This document shows, piece by piece, positions 23,648-34,552 of a DNA stretch of 64,000 bases (position 1 is its first letter; each line of letters starts with the position of its first letter). The notes under the pieces were generated by a model, which saw only the letters and a list, made by a program, of their open reading frames with translations, was not told the origin of the DNA and made no database searches. Location: positions 3,472,001 to 3,536,000 of the forward strand of contig CADCSX010000003.1 of assembly GCA_902805475.1 (NCBI GenBank), read 5' to 3'. A program made the translations under genes and the position numbers. This stretch comes from Entonaema liquescens. Lineage: Eukaryota > Ascomycota > Sordariomycetes > Xylariales > Xylariaceae.

Positions 23648-24827
23648 ATGACCGATCTCACTCCCGTTTTCAATGGCTTCCTCAAGCAGCATGAAGCTTC
23701 AACCACAAAACGAAGCTTCAGCTTGGACAGCCTGGATGATTTTCTAAAGGAGGCTTATAGAATAGCAAGTACTCGCGATTGAGCATAAACATATCCTATA
23801 AATCAGCAATTAACCAAGAATTTCAGAATTCGCATATAGCCTCTCTCCATGCCGACCTTAGAAACATACGACAGTCGTACCTCTCAACTGCTCAACCGCG
23901 AAAGACATTAATTCGATCGGCGCACTCAGACAAACAAACGCGACCGCTTTCAGATCGAGAGCGCGAGGAGATAGATGCAAATGCGAAGAAGATGTTACGG
24001 GAGCTCAATGCGAGCATACGCCGGCTTGCAGATGTCGAGCAAGCACGATCAGAAATCGAGTCCAGGATAATCCAGAAGAAGTTTGCCCGCGGCTTAGGTG
24101 CGCTAGGGGCATGGGCAGCAGGTGGCGCATCGATTAGCAAATCACCCGAACATGTCGAAGCCGAAGAGCGCGTCAATACTATTCGCAATCATCGGGATAG
24201 CGTGCTATGGCTTCTACGACATCGACTACAAGAGTGCGTCAAGACGCAACAAGATATGATGGAGATACGGTTAATGAGGGAAATGGAGAAGAGTAGGAGC
24301 GTATTAGCCAAGTCGCGAAAACAAGACATTCCTCTAGGCGCATTAGCAAACGCTCAAGAGGCTGGAAGTTCTGCGGAAGTAAAGAGGAGATCGAGTCAAG
24401 GATTCCCGCCTGAAGAGACGCCGACATATGCACCGACGGGAGATTTAACCGCAGAACAAATACAGATGTTTGAGAAGGAGAACCAAGATATGCTCAAGCA
24501 TTATGAAAGCACGTTAGATCAAGTTAGGTGGGTTGATTATAGGCTAGAGATGTTGGTGACTGGACACAGCTAACATAGGCCTATAGGACTGCGGAAAAGT
24601 CACTACTTGAAATATCAGAGCTCCAGACACAACTGATTGACACGTTAACGACCCAGTCGGCGGGTATCGAGCAACTAGTAGCTGATTCGGAAAAAACAAC
24701 TGAAAATATAGGAGGGGCCAACAGACAGCTGGGACAAGCGACAAAGAAAGCGAGTCCTGCCAAGTACACATTTTTCGCAACATGCGGTTTATGCGCATTT
24801 TTGATCGTATGGGATTTGGTTATATGA
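23648..24827 (+). CDS. UFE1: Syntaxin-18-type ER t-SNARE
   Basis: Endoplasmic-reticulum Qa-SNARE for retrograde Golgi-to-ER fusion. Three exons (23648-23764, 23827-24527, 24587-24827) give 352 residues. The N-terminus (MTDLTPVFNGFLKQHE) and DDFLKEAYRINSHIASLHADLR match the Ufe1/syntaxin-18 N-terminal domain. The C-terminal SNARE helix runs about 270-328 (LLEISELQTQLIDTLTTQSA) and ends in one membrane anchor (YTFFATCGLCAFLIVWDLVI) with no lumenal tail. Exon 1 ends at a GC donor (gcaagt) and joins exon 2 in phase 0 to make RINSHI, the expected family reading. A GT donor four bases later is possible with an acceptor at ...aaatcag but adds residues not typical of the family. Confidence 0.9.
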
Positions 24828-26211
24828 AACAGGTACCAGCCTTATATGCGGGTGTTGGGACGAATATGTGCGACGAGAAAAGCATGTGAAGAGGCTGAAG
24901 GTCTCAAAAGAAATCACATGCCGGATTATCGTGTTGTTTCTCTAGATAGTCAAACAACACCCGGTCAAGTTACTTATTGGGAATAACTTTGAAGATCATT
25001 GGTACGATCTAGCTAATGTACGATGAATGTAATCTAAGCTACTATAAGCGCGCAAGCAGAAATGGCAAGGTCATATTAGCTGATAAGTCTCAGATGGGAA
25101 GTTGTAAGAGTCTAAGAGTTTAGATCCCATGCCGAGCTTAGGTACATAAAAAGGATTCGGGCTACTTGAACCGACCCCGTACCGACCCCGTATTAGCCGT
25201 GGACTGATGGGTCTGATGACCTTGCCCGATGACCTTGCCCGATGACCTTGCCCGATGACCTTGCCCGATGACGACAATACTGTGAGCTTCCTATGTAATT
25301 TATATAGTTGTAAATATGGGACCTCGGTCGAAGAAAAGTGAATTAGAACTTTTAGCCTTGCATTTATAACCGGTTCGGCCATATGCCAATATTGAACATG
25401 ATTTTACCTAGGTAGAATTGTGTAACTAATACATAAGTAGATAGTTATATTTTAAGAGATGCGCGCCACTAGCGGGTAGATCTGTTAATCAATTCTTTTG
25501 TTCTATCATTTAAAGACTAACGTTCGAGTTCAACCTTTTAACTTCCTTTTCTCTACCTTGGCATACCTATATACATGTACCTCTATACCTTAGGTAATTA
25601 GGTACTAACTTCGAAATTTCTTAAACCATCGTGACTTCTTTCCTCTGCTCCTTCTATCCGACTTACTCAATCAGATATACCTAAGGTAAGAAGTACCTAT
25701 ACATAATTTATAGCATATAATACACATTAAAGTAACTAACTTACATGTATCTAGGGTACTTTTTTTTTGGTGATTTCCGTTCTCCCCGCCGCTAAACCTG
25801 TGACGTACCTCCCTACCTAGCTTGACCTGTACGACCCCGCCATATCTGCTGTTCCCCTCCGACTGGACCGCCTAGAACCTCGCATTCATTCTATTATTAT
25901 TCATACCAAGGTACCTTCTACGTAAGAGTGGCACCAAATCAGACAATAGCTGGCCATTCTTCATGCAGAAGACCAACTAACGGACCTATAACATCCACCG
26001 CGTTTGGAATTCATCAGCCCACTGTGACAAACTGCCCCAAAGCCCCAAAGTAACTCCAGGCGAACGGCCCCTCCCCCGGTTGTCCTGCACTTCGTACTGC
26101 TGCTGCTTGCGACCCTGAGACCCTGCGACCCTCCTTCCCACACCCTTTTACATACTAAATAACATAACCTATTTATTTAATTTATATACATTTTCTTCTT
26201 CCCTCAATACC
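24828..26211. other. Intergenic region with minisatellite
   Basis: 1.4 kb without a supportable gene. It holds the 13-bp minisatellite at 25215-25272, several TACCTA/TAGGTA motifs (25404-25415, 25680-25700, 25810) and the promoter of the aminotransferase. Confidence 0.5.
25215..25272. repeat. 13-bp minisatellite, about 4.5 copies
   Basis: Four perfect tandem copies of gatgaccttgccc followed by a partial copy (gatgac). Just upstream, accgaccccgt occurs twice in tandem near 25170-25190. Copy number is likely to vary between strains. Confidence 0.92.
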
Positions 26212-27736
26212 ATGCCTTTTGACCCATCATACCACGGTCAATCAGTTTCCCGAGTCAAAAGTTTAGCTAAACAGATGTCGCCGCCATCAGCATCTATCTT
26301 CACGGCCGAGGTCGTCCCTCGAGCTCCCGAGGATCCTCTGTTCGGACTTGTCAAAGCTTTCAAAGCCGACCAAGATCCCAACAAAGTAGATTTGGTATGT
26401 CCCACTGCATCAGCCTCTGTTTACTTACTATATTGAGAGGTTTATCGCTAACTGGAAATCTAGAATCTTGGTGTTTATCGCGACGATAACGCTAAGCCTT
26501 GGATCTTAAATGTCGTAAAGAAGGTAATTATATCATCTTTTTTATAACCCTTTTGTCTCATATGTTCAAAGCTCTTCAAAGCTCCTGTATCGGCCTGTAT
26601 CAATATATTCTTTTTGTAAAATCTGGATTTATTTACCTAACTTACCTAACCTTGGGAAATAGGCAGACGATATTCTTCACAACGATCCCGAGTTGAACCA
26701 CGAATATGCCCCTATCGCAGGTATCGCATCGTTCACCAGCAAAGCTGCCGAGCTGATCCTCGGTGGTGCCGACTCCCCTGCTATTAAGGAGAAACGGGTT
26801 GCTTCCTTCCAGACCATCTCGGGCACCGGTGCTGTGCATCTGGGAGCTCTATTCCTCGCCAAGTTTTACCAGGGAAACAAGAAAGTCTACCTCTCAGATC
26901 CTACTTGGGCAAACCATCACCAAATCTTCAGCAATGTTGGTATCCCCATTGCTAACTACCCCTACTTCTCCAAGGAGACACGAGGACTGGACTTCGACGG
27001 TATGAAGTCTGCCATACTTGGCGCTCCGGACCGATCAATTGTCCTACTGCACGCTTGCGCGCACAACCCTACCGGTGTCGACCCTACGGAAGAGCAATGG
27101 AAGGAGATCGCAGAGGTGATTCGTCTAAAGAACCACTTCCCCTTTTTCGACTCCGCATACCAGGGCTTTGCGTCGGGTGACCTGTTACGCGACAATGCGG
27201 CTGTCCGATACTTTGTCGAACAGGGATTCGAGTTCGTCATAGCACAGAGTTTCGCCAAGAACTTCGGTCTGTATGGTGAGCGAGCCGGTTGCTTCCACGT
27301 AGTCACCGCCCCTGCACCGGATGCAGAGGACACCACAACCCGAGTCGCATCTCAGTTGGCCATCCTGCAGCGATCCGAAATTTCGAATCCCCCGATATAC
27401 GGCGCGCGCATCGCTAGCATTGTTCTAAACGACCCCAAGCTCTTCTCCGAATGGGAGGAAGACTTGAAGACTATGTCCGGCCGCATCATCTCCATGCGCA
27501 AGGCCTTGCGGTCGAAGCTAGAAGAGCTAGGCACCCCGGGGACTTGGAACCACATCACGGACCAGATCGGTATGTTCAGCTTCACCGGGCTGTCGGAGGC
27601 CCAGGTCTTGAAGATCCGCTCCGACTACCACGTCTACATGACGAAGAACGGGCGTATAAGTATGGCCGGTCTGAACACGCGCAACGTTGAGTACGTTGCC
27701 AAGGCGATTAACGCAGTCGTTCGGGAAGCCCAGTAA
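26212..27736 (+). CDS. AAT: Aspartate aminotransferase
   Basis: PLP-dependent class I aminotransferase that interconverts aspartate + 2-oxoglutarate with oxaloacetate + glutamate. Three exons (26212-26394, 26464-26523, 26663-27736) give 438 residues; all introns are phase 0. Substrate and cofactor motifs are visible: VDLNLGVYRDDNAKPW, SGTGAVHLGA, HACAHNPTGVDPT, and the Schiff-base lysine Lys280 in QSFAKNFGLYGERAG. The carboxylate-binding Arg lies in the C-terminal GRISMAGLN region. There is no strong presequence and no C-terminal SKL-like signal, so cytosol is most likely, but location is inference. Confidence 0.95.
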
Positions 27737-29370
27737 AGGCAGGGCAATACGAGGAACGGATGAAGGGGAGGTAGGATACGGGGTGGCAAATCAAATCTAC
27801 TTGACTTGACTTCATTTTCGGTGTTCGGTTTATGGGAAATAAAAGACGTAAATTCGGATTAGAGTAGTAAGAACTCTCTCTCCTCGTTAGGTAATTTATC
27901 ATTACGAGATTCACCCCTCTTGGGGGTTGACGACTAGATCCGGGATTTGATCATGCGATAGATTTATGAACTGTGTGCGCTTTACATGATTTTAATCGCG
28001 ACTTTGTGCCTCGAGGTATCCCCTAGTTACTTCTTATGACTAGAAGCAGGTCGGTGGTTAGGCATGACCAAGGTCAAAGGTAAAGGCCACGAAATCGCCT
28101 TACACGAGACTCGCCGAATGACTCTACTTATATCCAACGATTTTCTAGATCGTAGCATCAGATGTTCACAGCTCCGCGTAGCCAGTAGCCAGCTTACACA
28201 AATCCAAGATCTCTCTTCTCCCATAAACACCTAGTTACCTATGGTCCTCATCATCTACAACGTTCCCCCCAACAGAAGCTTCCCTCGCACAATGGCGCCG
28301 ACGGATCTGACTCACAGACAGCCTTACGACGACGAAAAAAGGGGAGGGGGGGGAGGGTTGTCTCACTGGGCGCCACGGGGCTCGGGTGAAATTTAGCCCT
28401 CTGGTTTTTGACTGTGAGGGAACGAGGGGGGGAATACAGGAGATGGGGTTTGCTATGGAGTTTTGGTGGTGGCTCGGCGATTTGGGGCAGACGTAAGGGT
28501 AAGGGCAAGGCCGCGTAAGTGTGTGTGTGTGCGGACTCGAGGGACGGGGTCGTGGCACTACGTCGGAAAACGTCACGCTGCTCCCGTGACACGTTCGCGT
28601 ACAACGGGCCGGGCCATCAGCCTCGCTTGGGAGGGCAGGGGAGGGGGGAAAGTTTGTTTGTCTATCTGTGTTTGTGTCTGTTCCCGCTTTGCGTGGGGAA
28701 GGCCTTGGTGAGAGGGCTACGTCTTCCTGGCAAGGCAAGACAAGACAAGACAAGACAAGGCAAGACAAGGTAAGGTAAGGCAGATGGGACTCCCGACGCC
28801 TTGGTCGTACGGCGGACACACGATAATATAATATATAGGGCCTAGGCATTTGAGAGGGACGAGAATGTTGGCGTGGGACGGTGGGAGTGTAGGACGATTC
28901 CGTAATTTCGTTCGAAGGTAGGGGGAGTTCTGCTGCTGCTGCTGCTGCTGCCTTGATCGCGTGCGCGGGAGGAGGAAGGCTGTTTTGTTCAGCGGGATAC
29001 GTTACGTTAATGTTACGTTGTAGGGAGGCAGTCGAGGGTATTGAGTACGCGAGGAGGGAGGAATGGAAGAAGACTAGAACGAGTGAACGAACGAACGAGG
29101 TAGTTTCGCGAAGGGTGATACTCGGGGCGACACGGTGGCAGACGAAATTTAGGCTTCCGACTTTGGATGACGAGAACTTGGTGACGACGTGTCGTGATCC
29201 ACGACCTCGGGAGCAGGAATCGAAATAGAGTATATAAATAAGGCCCCGTCTCCTTCGCCTTGAGAGCAGCTTTTCGTCAAGGCCAAAGACAACGGAATCA
29301 AGACTCGTTTTCATCAAACGTTCGCTTATAAGTTATAACAAACTTCGCTTCGGACTATCTCATCGCAACC
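27737..29370. other. Intergenic region with simple repeats
   Basis: 1.6 kb. It contains caaga/caagg tandem units around 28730-28770 and a (CTG)n run around 28933-28951. A 360-codon minus-strand frame (28235-29317) crosses these repeats; its translation is repeat-derived and compositionally abnormal, so I do not call it. The stretch close to 29371 is the promoter and leader of the next gene, with a tatataaata box at 29232-29241. Confidence 0.5.
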
Positions 29371-29944
29371 ATGTCGGCTATCCCAGTAGTCCTCCTAGGC
29401 GAGTTCGAGGAATCGAGCAACGCCTTTAGCGAAGCTTTGAAGCCCGACTTCGAGGGTATGTTGTAGCTATTTACTTCTTTATCTTCCCCTATTTACTATG
29501 ATTATATATACATATCCGTTTATCTGTATTCTTCTCTACGTATAAACTAACGCACCCCTCTCCTATATAGTAGTCTACACATTCCTCACACCCACCACCG
29601 CCCTCAGCGACCTCCCGTACGTAACCAAAGGCAGCACCTCGTCGTCTCCTTCCTTGTCCACGGAAACCAAGGCCTTCGCGCCTCCCAAAGCCATCATCTT
29701 CGCGTCCCCGTCCTACGACGACCGCTTCCTCGCCACCGCCCGCGACGTCCTCGTCGCCAACGACGCCCACGTCCCCGTCCTCAAGCCAGACTGGGATACC
29801 GAGCCCACCACCACTACCACTACCGTTACTATCCCGGATGTCGAGGACGTCAAGCAGGCCGCCGCCCGCGCGGTGAAGGTCCTTAAGAGCTTGGACGAGG
29901 AGGGCAAGCTGGATGGCAAGGACGAGGGCGTGTATCTGTACTAG
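29371..29944 (+). CDS. Small unknown fungal protein
   Basis: Two exons (29371-29455 and 29571-29944) give 152 residues. The donor is gtatgt, the branch site is actaac and the acceptor is tatatag; an alternative acceptor 3 bases later would drop one residue. I do not recognise the family. It begins MSAIPVVLLGEFEESS, has a beta-rich core (PPKAIIFASPSYDDRFLATA) and ends with a Lys-rich helix (AAARAVKVLKSLDEEGKLDG). There is no signal peptide or membrane helix. The strong C in third codon positions and the TATA-like box with a pyrimidine/purine leader suggest good expression. Confidence 0.75.
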
Positions 29945-30486
29945 GACAGCCTGCCTTTTACGTACCTAACTTACCTAGGGATATGGGACACTTTCGTCAC
30001 GGCAGTCCAATTGCTGAAATGAGCAGATGAGAGGGGTTAGGGCTACTTAAAAGGTAGAAATATGGTTTCGGGGGAGGGGCGCCATAGGGAGGCGTGGACA
30101 GTGAGGAGAATGATTGGTTATAGTGGTTTCTTTTTACTTCCCCAACCCCTATTCAGATTGCGTTGCGTCTGTGAGATTCCTTCGGATGAAATAAGTATCT
30201 GCGATACGAGAATGTCCTAAGGATAGACATCATCTTCATTTTTTTCTTCTTCTCTTTCGGTAACTAGATAGGCTCAATTTGAATACTCCATTCCCTTCGT
30301 TGATTGTTGTGGTGGTAGAAGACAATCCTGCATTGATCGAGAATAGGAGCGAGGAATATTACAACAAACGGTGGTTAACGCGCGAGTAGGAGGGATTGCG
30401 GTCTTCAACGCGAATTGGGTATCTGTTTAACTAAGTAATATACACGCTCTTTATCTAAAGTGACAATAACACCCCGAATGAACTCC
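29945..30486. other. Intergenic, convergent 3' ends
   Basis: 540 bases between stops of convergent genes. No gene seen. Confidence 0.5.
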
Positions 30487-31977
30487 TTACCAACCCCAAG
30501 TACGCGAAGAAGCAGTAAACACGGGCGGTTTCCACTGAATACGCTCAGGTGCGATATATCGCTTCTTCTTCAACTTGGCTTTCTCCCGCTGCTTGATCAG
30601 CGCGTCTGGGATGACCAGCTTGTGCTCTCCCTTATGATACACTTGCATCTTGAGCGCCTGTAGGGTGTGCTCTACGTCCTGAGTAGTCATGGCGAGCGAA
30701 GTCGAGATCTGTTCAATGCTCGACTTCTCATCCCGCTCATTACACTCTAGTAGAACTTCTAGAATATTCTCAGACCAGTACTGGCGGTAACTAAGAAGAC
30801 CTAGATCGGACAGCGGCTTTTCAGGGGATCCTAGCTTGCCCTCGATCTTCGAAAGCTCGTAGGAAAACTGGATCAGTAATCTACCAAAACCCTTCCTCTG
30901 GTATTGAGGTAAAGTGAGAATACAAGCAACGTTATATCCATCAGCGCTTTCCTTCTCTTTAGAGAAGTAGCCCACGAGATGATGCCCCTTCTCTGTTTTC
31001 TGCGTCATGACGTAGAAGAGGAAAGGATCCACATCATAGTAGAGAGTTTTGTGGTCCAAGAACATCTTCGACAACAAACATAAGTTCCGGCACCATGTGC
31101 GTTGCCGCCGCCCATCGATTTCGAAAAACGATACGTAGTCGTCTCGGTAGATCTCATTCCCGGGAGGGTGCTGGAGAGTACACTTATGCCGATGCCGAGA
31201 GAAGGCCTTCTTATCGCCATAGTAACTCAGACAGAATTCACATATAAATATAATATCTTCTTGGGTGAACGACTCAGGATAAGGTGAGAAATACCATGGG
31301 AACAAATCCCATTGGCCGAATTGGACTCTGGATATGTTTCGTATTCGAGCGAGTTCCGTCGGGTTCTGTGTCATGGAGCCACCGGTCCGCAGCTTTTCTA
31401 TCTCTGCTTCCCTGCTGAAACCATCCTCTTTCTTAACTTCGGGTGTTGGCTCATCGTCGTCTATGTCCATTTCGTCTCCGTTGGGTGCGGGTGTCTCTCC
31501 GGCCTTGGGCTCGAGATCGCGTGGTGTCGACGGAGCTTTTGATTGCGACTGACTATCGGCGAAATCGGTCCATTGAATAGGCGTGACAGCTTCGGACATG
31601 ACTGATTGTTCCCTCTTCCCGGGTCGCTTCTGGGATTTGTTTCCAACAGTCTTCCTCTTAGGCGCAGTGGAATTCTTCCCTTTCCCTTCCTTAGGCTTGT
31701 CCTTGTCGGGATTCGGCCACTCAACATCTTGATCGAAGTCTATCCTCTTAACAGGTACCCATTCGTCTAATCGCTTATTGAAATTATCGAAATTGCAGTA
31801 GAACTGGCGGCCGCTTTTCGTATCTCGTATACTCAGAATTTCGGCGCGACGACCTTGTCCGTCCTTCTCGACCATAGCGATGCAGCCTACTCGAATAGTG
31901 TCTGCGGTGGCACGGCTTTTTTGCCGAGGACCCTCGGGGCCCACGGCCGCCTCACCATTAAGAGCGCTTGGACTCAT
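30487..31977 (-). CDS. ESA1: MYST histone acetyltransferase ESA1 (NuA4)
   Basis: Catalytic subunit of the NuA4 complex, acetylating histone H4 and H2A.Z in the nucleus. One exon, 496 residues. Domains in order: tudor-knot/chromo-barrel about 26-90 (VGCIAMVEKDGQGRRAEIL, FNKRLDEWVPVKRID); Lys/Pro-rich linker; C2HC zinc finger (FICEFCLSYYGDKKAFSRHR); MYST acetyltransferase core with the catalytic Cys in VACILTLPQYQ, acetyl-CoA loop QRKGFGRLLI, and the general-base Glu in SPEKPLSDLG. The end, RIQWKPPVF...WGW, matches fungal Esa1. It is essential in yeast. Upstream, about 550 bases separate it from the RNase H2C gene on the same strand. Confidence 0.97.
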   Translation of the reverse strand: MSPSALNGEAAVGPEGPRQKSRATADTIRVGCIAMVEKDGQGRRAEILSIRDTKSGRQFYCNFDNFNKRLDEWVPVKRIDFDQDVEWPNPDKDKPKEGKGKNSTAPKRKTVGNKSQKRPGKREQSVMSEAVTPIQWTDFADSQSQSKAPSTPRDLEPKAGETPAPNGDEMDIDDDEPTPEVKKEDGFSREAEIEKLRTGGSMTQNPTELARIRNISRVQFGQWDLFPWYFSPYPESFTQEDIIFICEFCLSYYGDKKAFSRHRHKCTLQHPPGNEIYRDDYVSFFEIDGRRQRTWCRNLCLLSKMFLDHKTLYYDVDPFLFYVMTQKTEKGHHLVGYFSKEKESADGYNVACILTLPQYQRKGFGRLLIQFSYELSKIEGKLGSPEKPLSDLGLLSYRQYWSENILEVLLECNERDEKSSIEQISTSLAMTTQDVEHTLQALKMQVYHKGEHKLVIPDALIKQREKAKLKKKRYIAPERIQWKPPVFTASSRTWGW

Positions 31978-32530
31978 GATGAAAGCTAATGATTGTGGGT
32001 GTAGTTTTGATGAAATGGCTGTATGGTTGATAAATGGAAAGGTGTAAGTGATTAGAATAAATAAGTTTTGGAGGGGCAGAAACTAAAGTTCCTCGATAAG
32101 GCTGGCTTGATATCGGTAGTCGGCAACTAAAGACCCCAAGTTGCGGTACCTGCAGTAATAGTCAACCAATCATAATCTGTTATCGACCTATACTTTAGGT
32201 GTGTACCTTGTGTATAGAAGTGCCTAGAACTCGCGATTGATGAACGTTGCAATATAAACTTTTCTACCATGACCGCTAAATAATTAATCTTTAGTCAAAA
32301 ACTGAATACTACTAAATTTGTAAATTCGGATGCTATCAATGCACATGCATGGAACTAGGGTTTCTTATTATATATCTAATTCCATTACATCCACTCCTAA
32401 ACGCCATACCCTTTAAACCACAAACTGATCCGTCTTTCAATCCCCAAAGATGGTACATTTTATTTTTATTTATCCGAGGCCCTTGCAGACGGATATGAGT
32501 GTATCTGCGTGATGATAATTAGCTGGGATC
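31978..32530. other. Intergenic region upstream of ESA1
   Basis: 550 bases holding the ESA1 promoter and the 3' end of the RNase H2C gene. AT-rich towards 32.3 kb. No gene seen. Confidence 0.5.
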
Positions 32531-33058
32531 CTAGTTATTTGATAATATATCTCGACGAACCTGTCCTGCAAAAGATATCCATTCTTCCATGCCTCTCAAG
32601 TACGGATCTTCACTAGAATTGGCCAAAGTCTCATGGTTCCAGACTACAAATTCGTCAAATGTCGCTTTCCCTTGCATTGCGCCTACTTCTAGTTGATCAT
32701 CTGGGTCTTCGATAATTTCAAGATCCTCAGTCATTTCTTCTTGACTTGGCTCAGGCTTCTTCGGTGATGTTTTCTCAACTACAGAGCCATAATAACCTTC
32801 TGGTAACTTTACAGCTTTGCCATGAAGCTTACGGCCTCTGATATAAGCTGTCTTTGTTTTGTCTGCATTATTATAATTAGGATTAGTTCGGGTTATTATA
32901 AAATTTGCTATCAACATACCTTCACTCTCACTAGGGTTCCAGTATGCTTCAACTGGGTTTACGTTGCCATCGTGATGTATGCGGCACGGTAATAAATGAA
33001 TTTGGGCTTTCTGCTGGATGTTCTCCTGAGAGTCAACGGTAAAAACAGGTTGCACCAT
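32531..33058 (-). CDS. RNH203: Ribonuclease H2 subunit C
   Basis: Non-catalytic subunit of RNase H2, which removes ribonucleotides from DNA. Exons 33058-32920 and 32862-32531 give 156 residues. The family signature is CRIHHDGNVNPVEAYWNPSE, followed by YIRGRKLHGKAVKLPEGYYG. Between them lies a 57-nt stretch (32919-32863) that stays open in frame and would add 19 residues. It has a gtatgt donor, an actaat/cctaat branch region and a gcag acceptor, and is AT-rich, so I treat it as an intron. Reading through gives a 175-residue protein with an insert (LIANFIITRTNPNYNNA) not expected in the family. An ACGCGT box lies about 75 bases upstream. Confidence 0.9.
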   Translation of the reverse strand: MVQPVFTVDSQENIQQKAQIHLLPCRIHHDGNVNPVEAYWNPSESEGMLIANFIITRTNPNYNNADKTKTAYIRGRKLHGKAVKLPEGYYGSVVEKTSPKKPEPSQEEMTEDLEIIEDPDDQLEVGAMQGKATFDEFVVWNHETLANSSEDPYLRGMEEWISFAGQVRRDILSNN

Positions 33059-34552
33059 CTTGACGTATTTCGCTGAGTACTACCAAAAGGCTTATAAGTG
33101 GTGATTTGTAGTATGGTGATGAAGCTTTAAGACGCGTAGCAACTGATAAAAATCAATTAAAGGAGCGCGCCGTCTTATCAGGTTCGCGTTTAAAAAGTTG
33201 ACTTAGTATATGCAAAGAAGCTTTATGCACTAAAAAGATATATTACACTATAAATAATCTAGGTTATCCAAGTTGGTCCCACGATTGGTTCGAAGATGCA
33301 TCGCCAAGGCGGCATTTCGCCTCAAAACGAGTTAATTGAGACTTCGACTTCAACTTCATCAAACCAAATATTTCATTTTGCCTGTTGGACAATTCTGATC
33401 TTCCTATATCTGGATAGGTATTTATTATAGATAATCCTCTAACCTTTAGTGTTTCGATAAGTGTCCTATCTAGGAGTCAGGCAAATATAAATTCTAAGGC
33501 ATAAATTAGGTAACTCGTTCCCGTCCGCACATCATAGATATTTGTAGTTTATATAGAGAACAAATAGTTTTGCTCTCACAACTCCATGCCAGTTACTCTG
33601 CAGTAGCGACATCACTGGGAACCGTTATATTATTGATCAGATCCTACATCACTAGTCCTGTCGTTATCGGCCGCCGCCCATGCCAAAGATTCTTGTACAT
33701 ATATTCGGGGTGAGATTTGATCCACGCAGCACATCATTTCTAGAACCTTTCCCTTCCTACCTATCCCCGTGCCTAGGTACGTATCCATTGTAGCCGCCGA
33801 TCTAGATGGACAACGAATGCCTTCTTCTAAGAAGCGCAAATATATATCATAAGTCTTACCGTCCCAGTCTAGGGTAATGCTGCGAAATGTCAAGATATGA
33901 ATATACTGTCGTTATCTTGTGACAATGCCGTCGCTGCATGAAGCTTTAAACATCCATCTCTGCGACCTCCCATACTTCGATAACTGTTCCTAATATATCG
34001 GTGTTGCACATGATCTACTTCCGGTCACAGCCAAAACCAATTTCTGCAGGAAACTCATATGCATTTTGAAACATGTTGGGCGGATTCTCACTTCACTTGT
34101 CTGGACACCCCTGCTCGAGTTTGAACGAGATTATCCTCCACTAAGAGACGTGAATTTTCGTATATTTTATTTCCAGCTTCATACAAGCTACAGAGGAGAA
34201 GACGGGAAGAAGATAATGGTTAGTGTGGATAGATGACTTAGACGGCAAAGTACCTAGTGATAAGTTAGTAGTATTGCTTTTTATAATTACATGGGTGCCT
34301 CGAAGCCCCCTTAGCGATGTCTCACTTTTCTTTTCTTTGTTTCTGGTTTTGGGCGTATATCTTCCGATGGCTGATTGCCTATTACCCGTGTTGTGTATCT
34401 CGAGATCGCGCCAGTTATTCCCTTCCTATACCTAAGCTTGATTTTTCTACGTGTTGAGTTGCTTGCCGAAAGTCGTCAAATATATACGTCTTTAAAACGA
34501 TTCTAATAATTATTAGTTATTCATACTTTCATACATAATATATTTCAAGGCA
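33059..34552. other. Long divergent intergenic region
   Basis: 1.5 kb between RNH203 and the CFA synthase, with both promoters. An 87-codon minus-strand frame (33630-33893) and a 70-codon plus-strand frame (34223-34435) have no family features; I leave them out. Confidence 0.45.
33132..33137. promoter_or_regulatory. ACGCGT (MCB-like) box upstream of RNH203
   Basis: Perfect MluI cell-cycle box, palindromic, 74-79 bases upstream of the RNase H2C start codon. MBF (Swi6-Mbp1 type) binds ACGCGT in yeasts to drive G1/S transcription. Function here is inferred from motif and position. Confidence 0.5.

Noticed and set aside
28235..29317. 360-codon open frame on the minus strand
   Set aside because: It runs through ctg and caaga tandem repeats and has abnormal composition; it covers the promoter side of a real gene and shows no family motif.
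33630..33893. 87-codon minus-strand frame in a long spacer
   Set aside because: No splice partner, no recognised motif, and surrounding DNA is non-coding in character.
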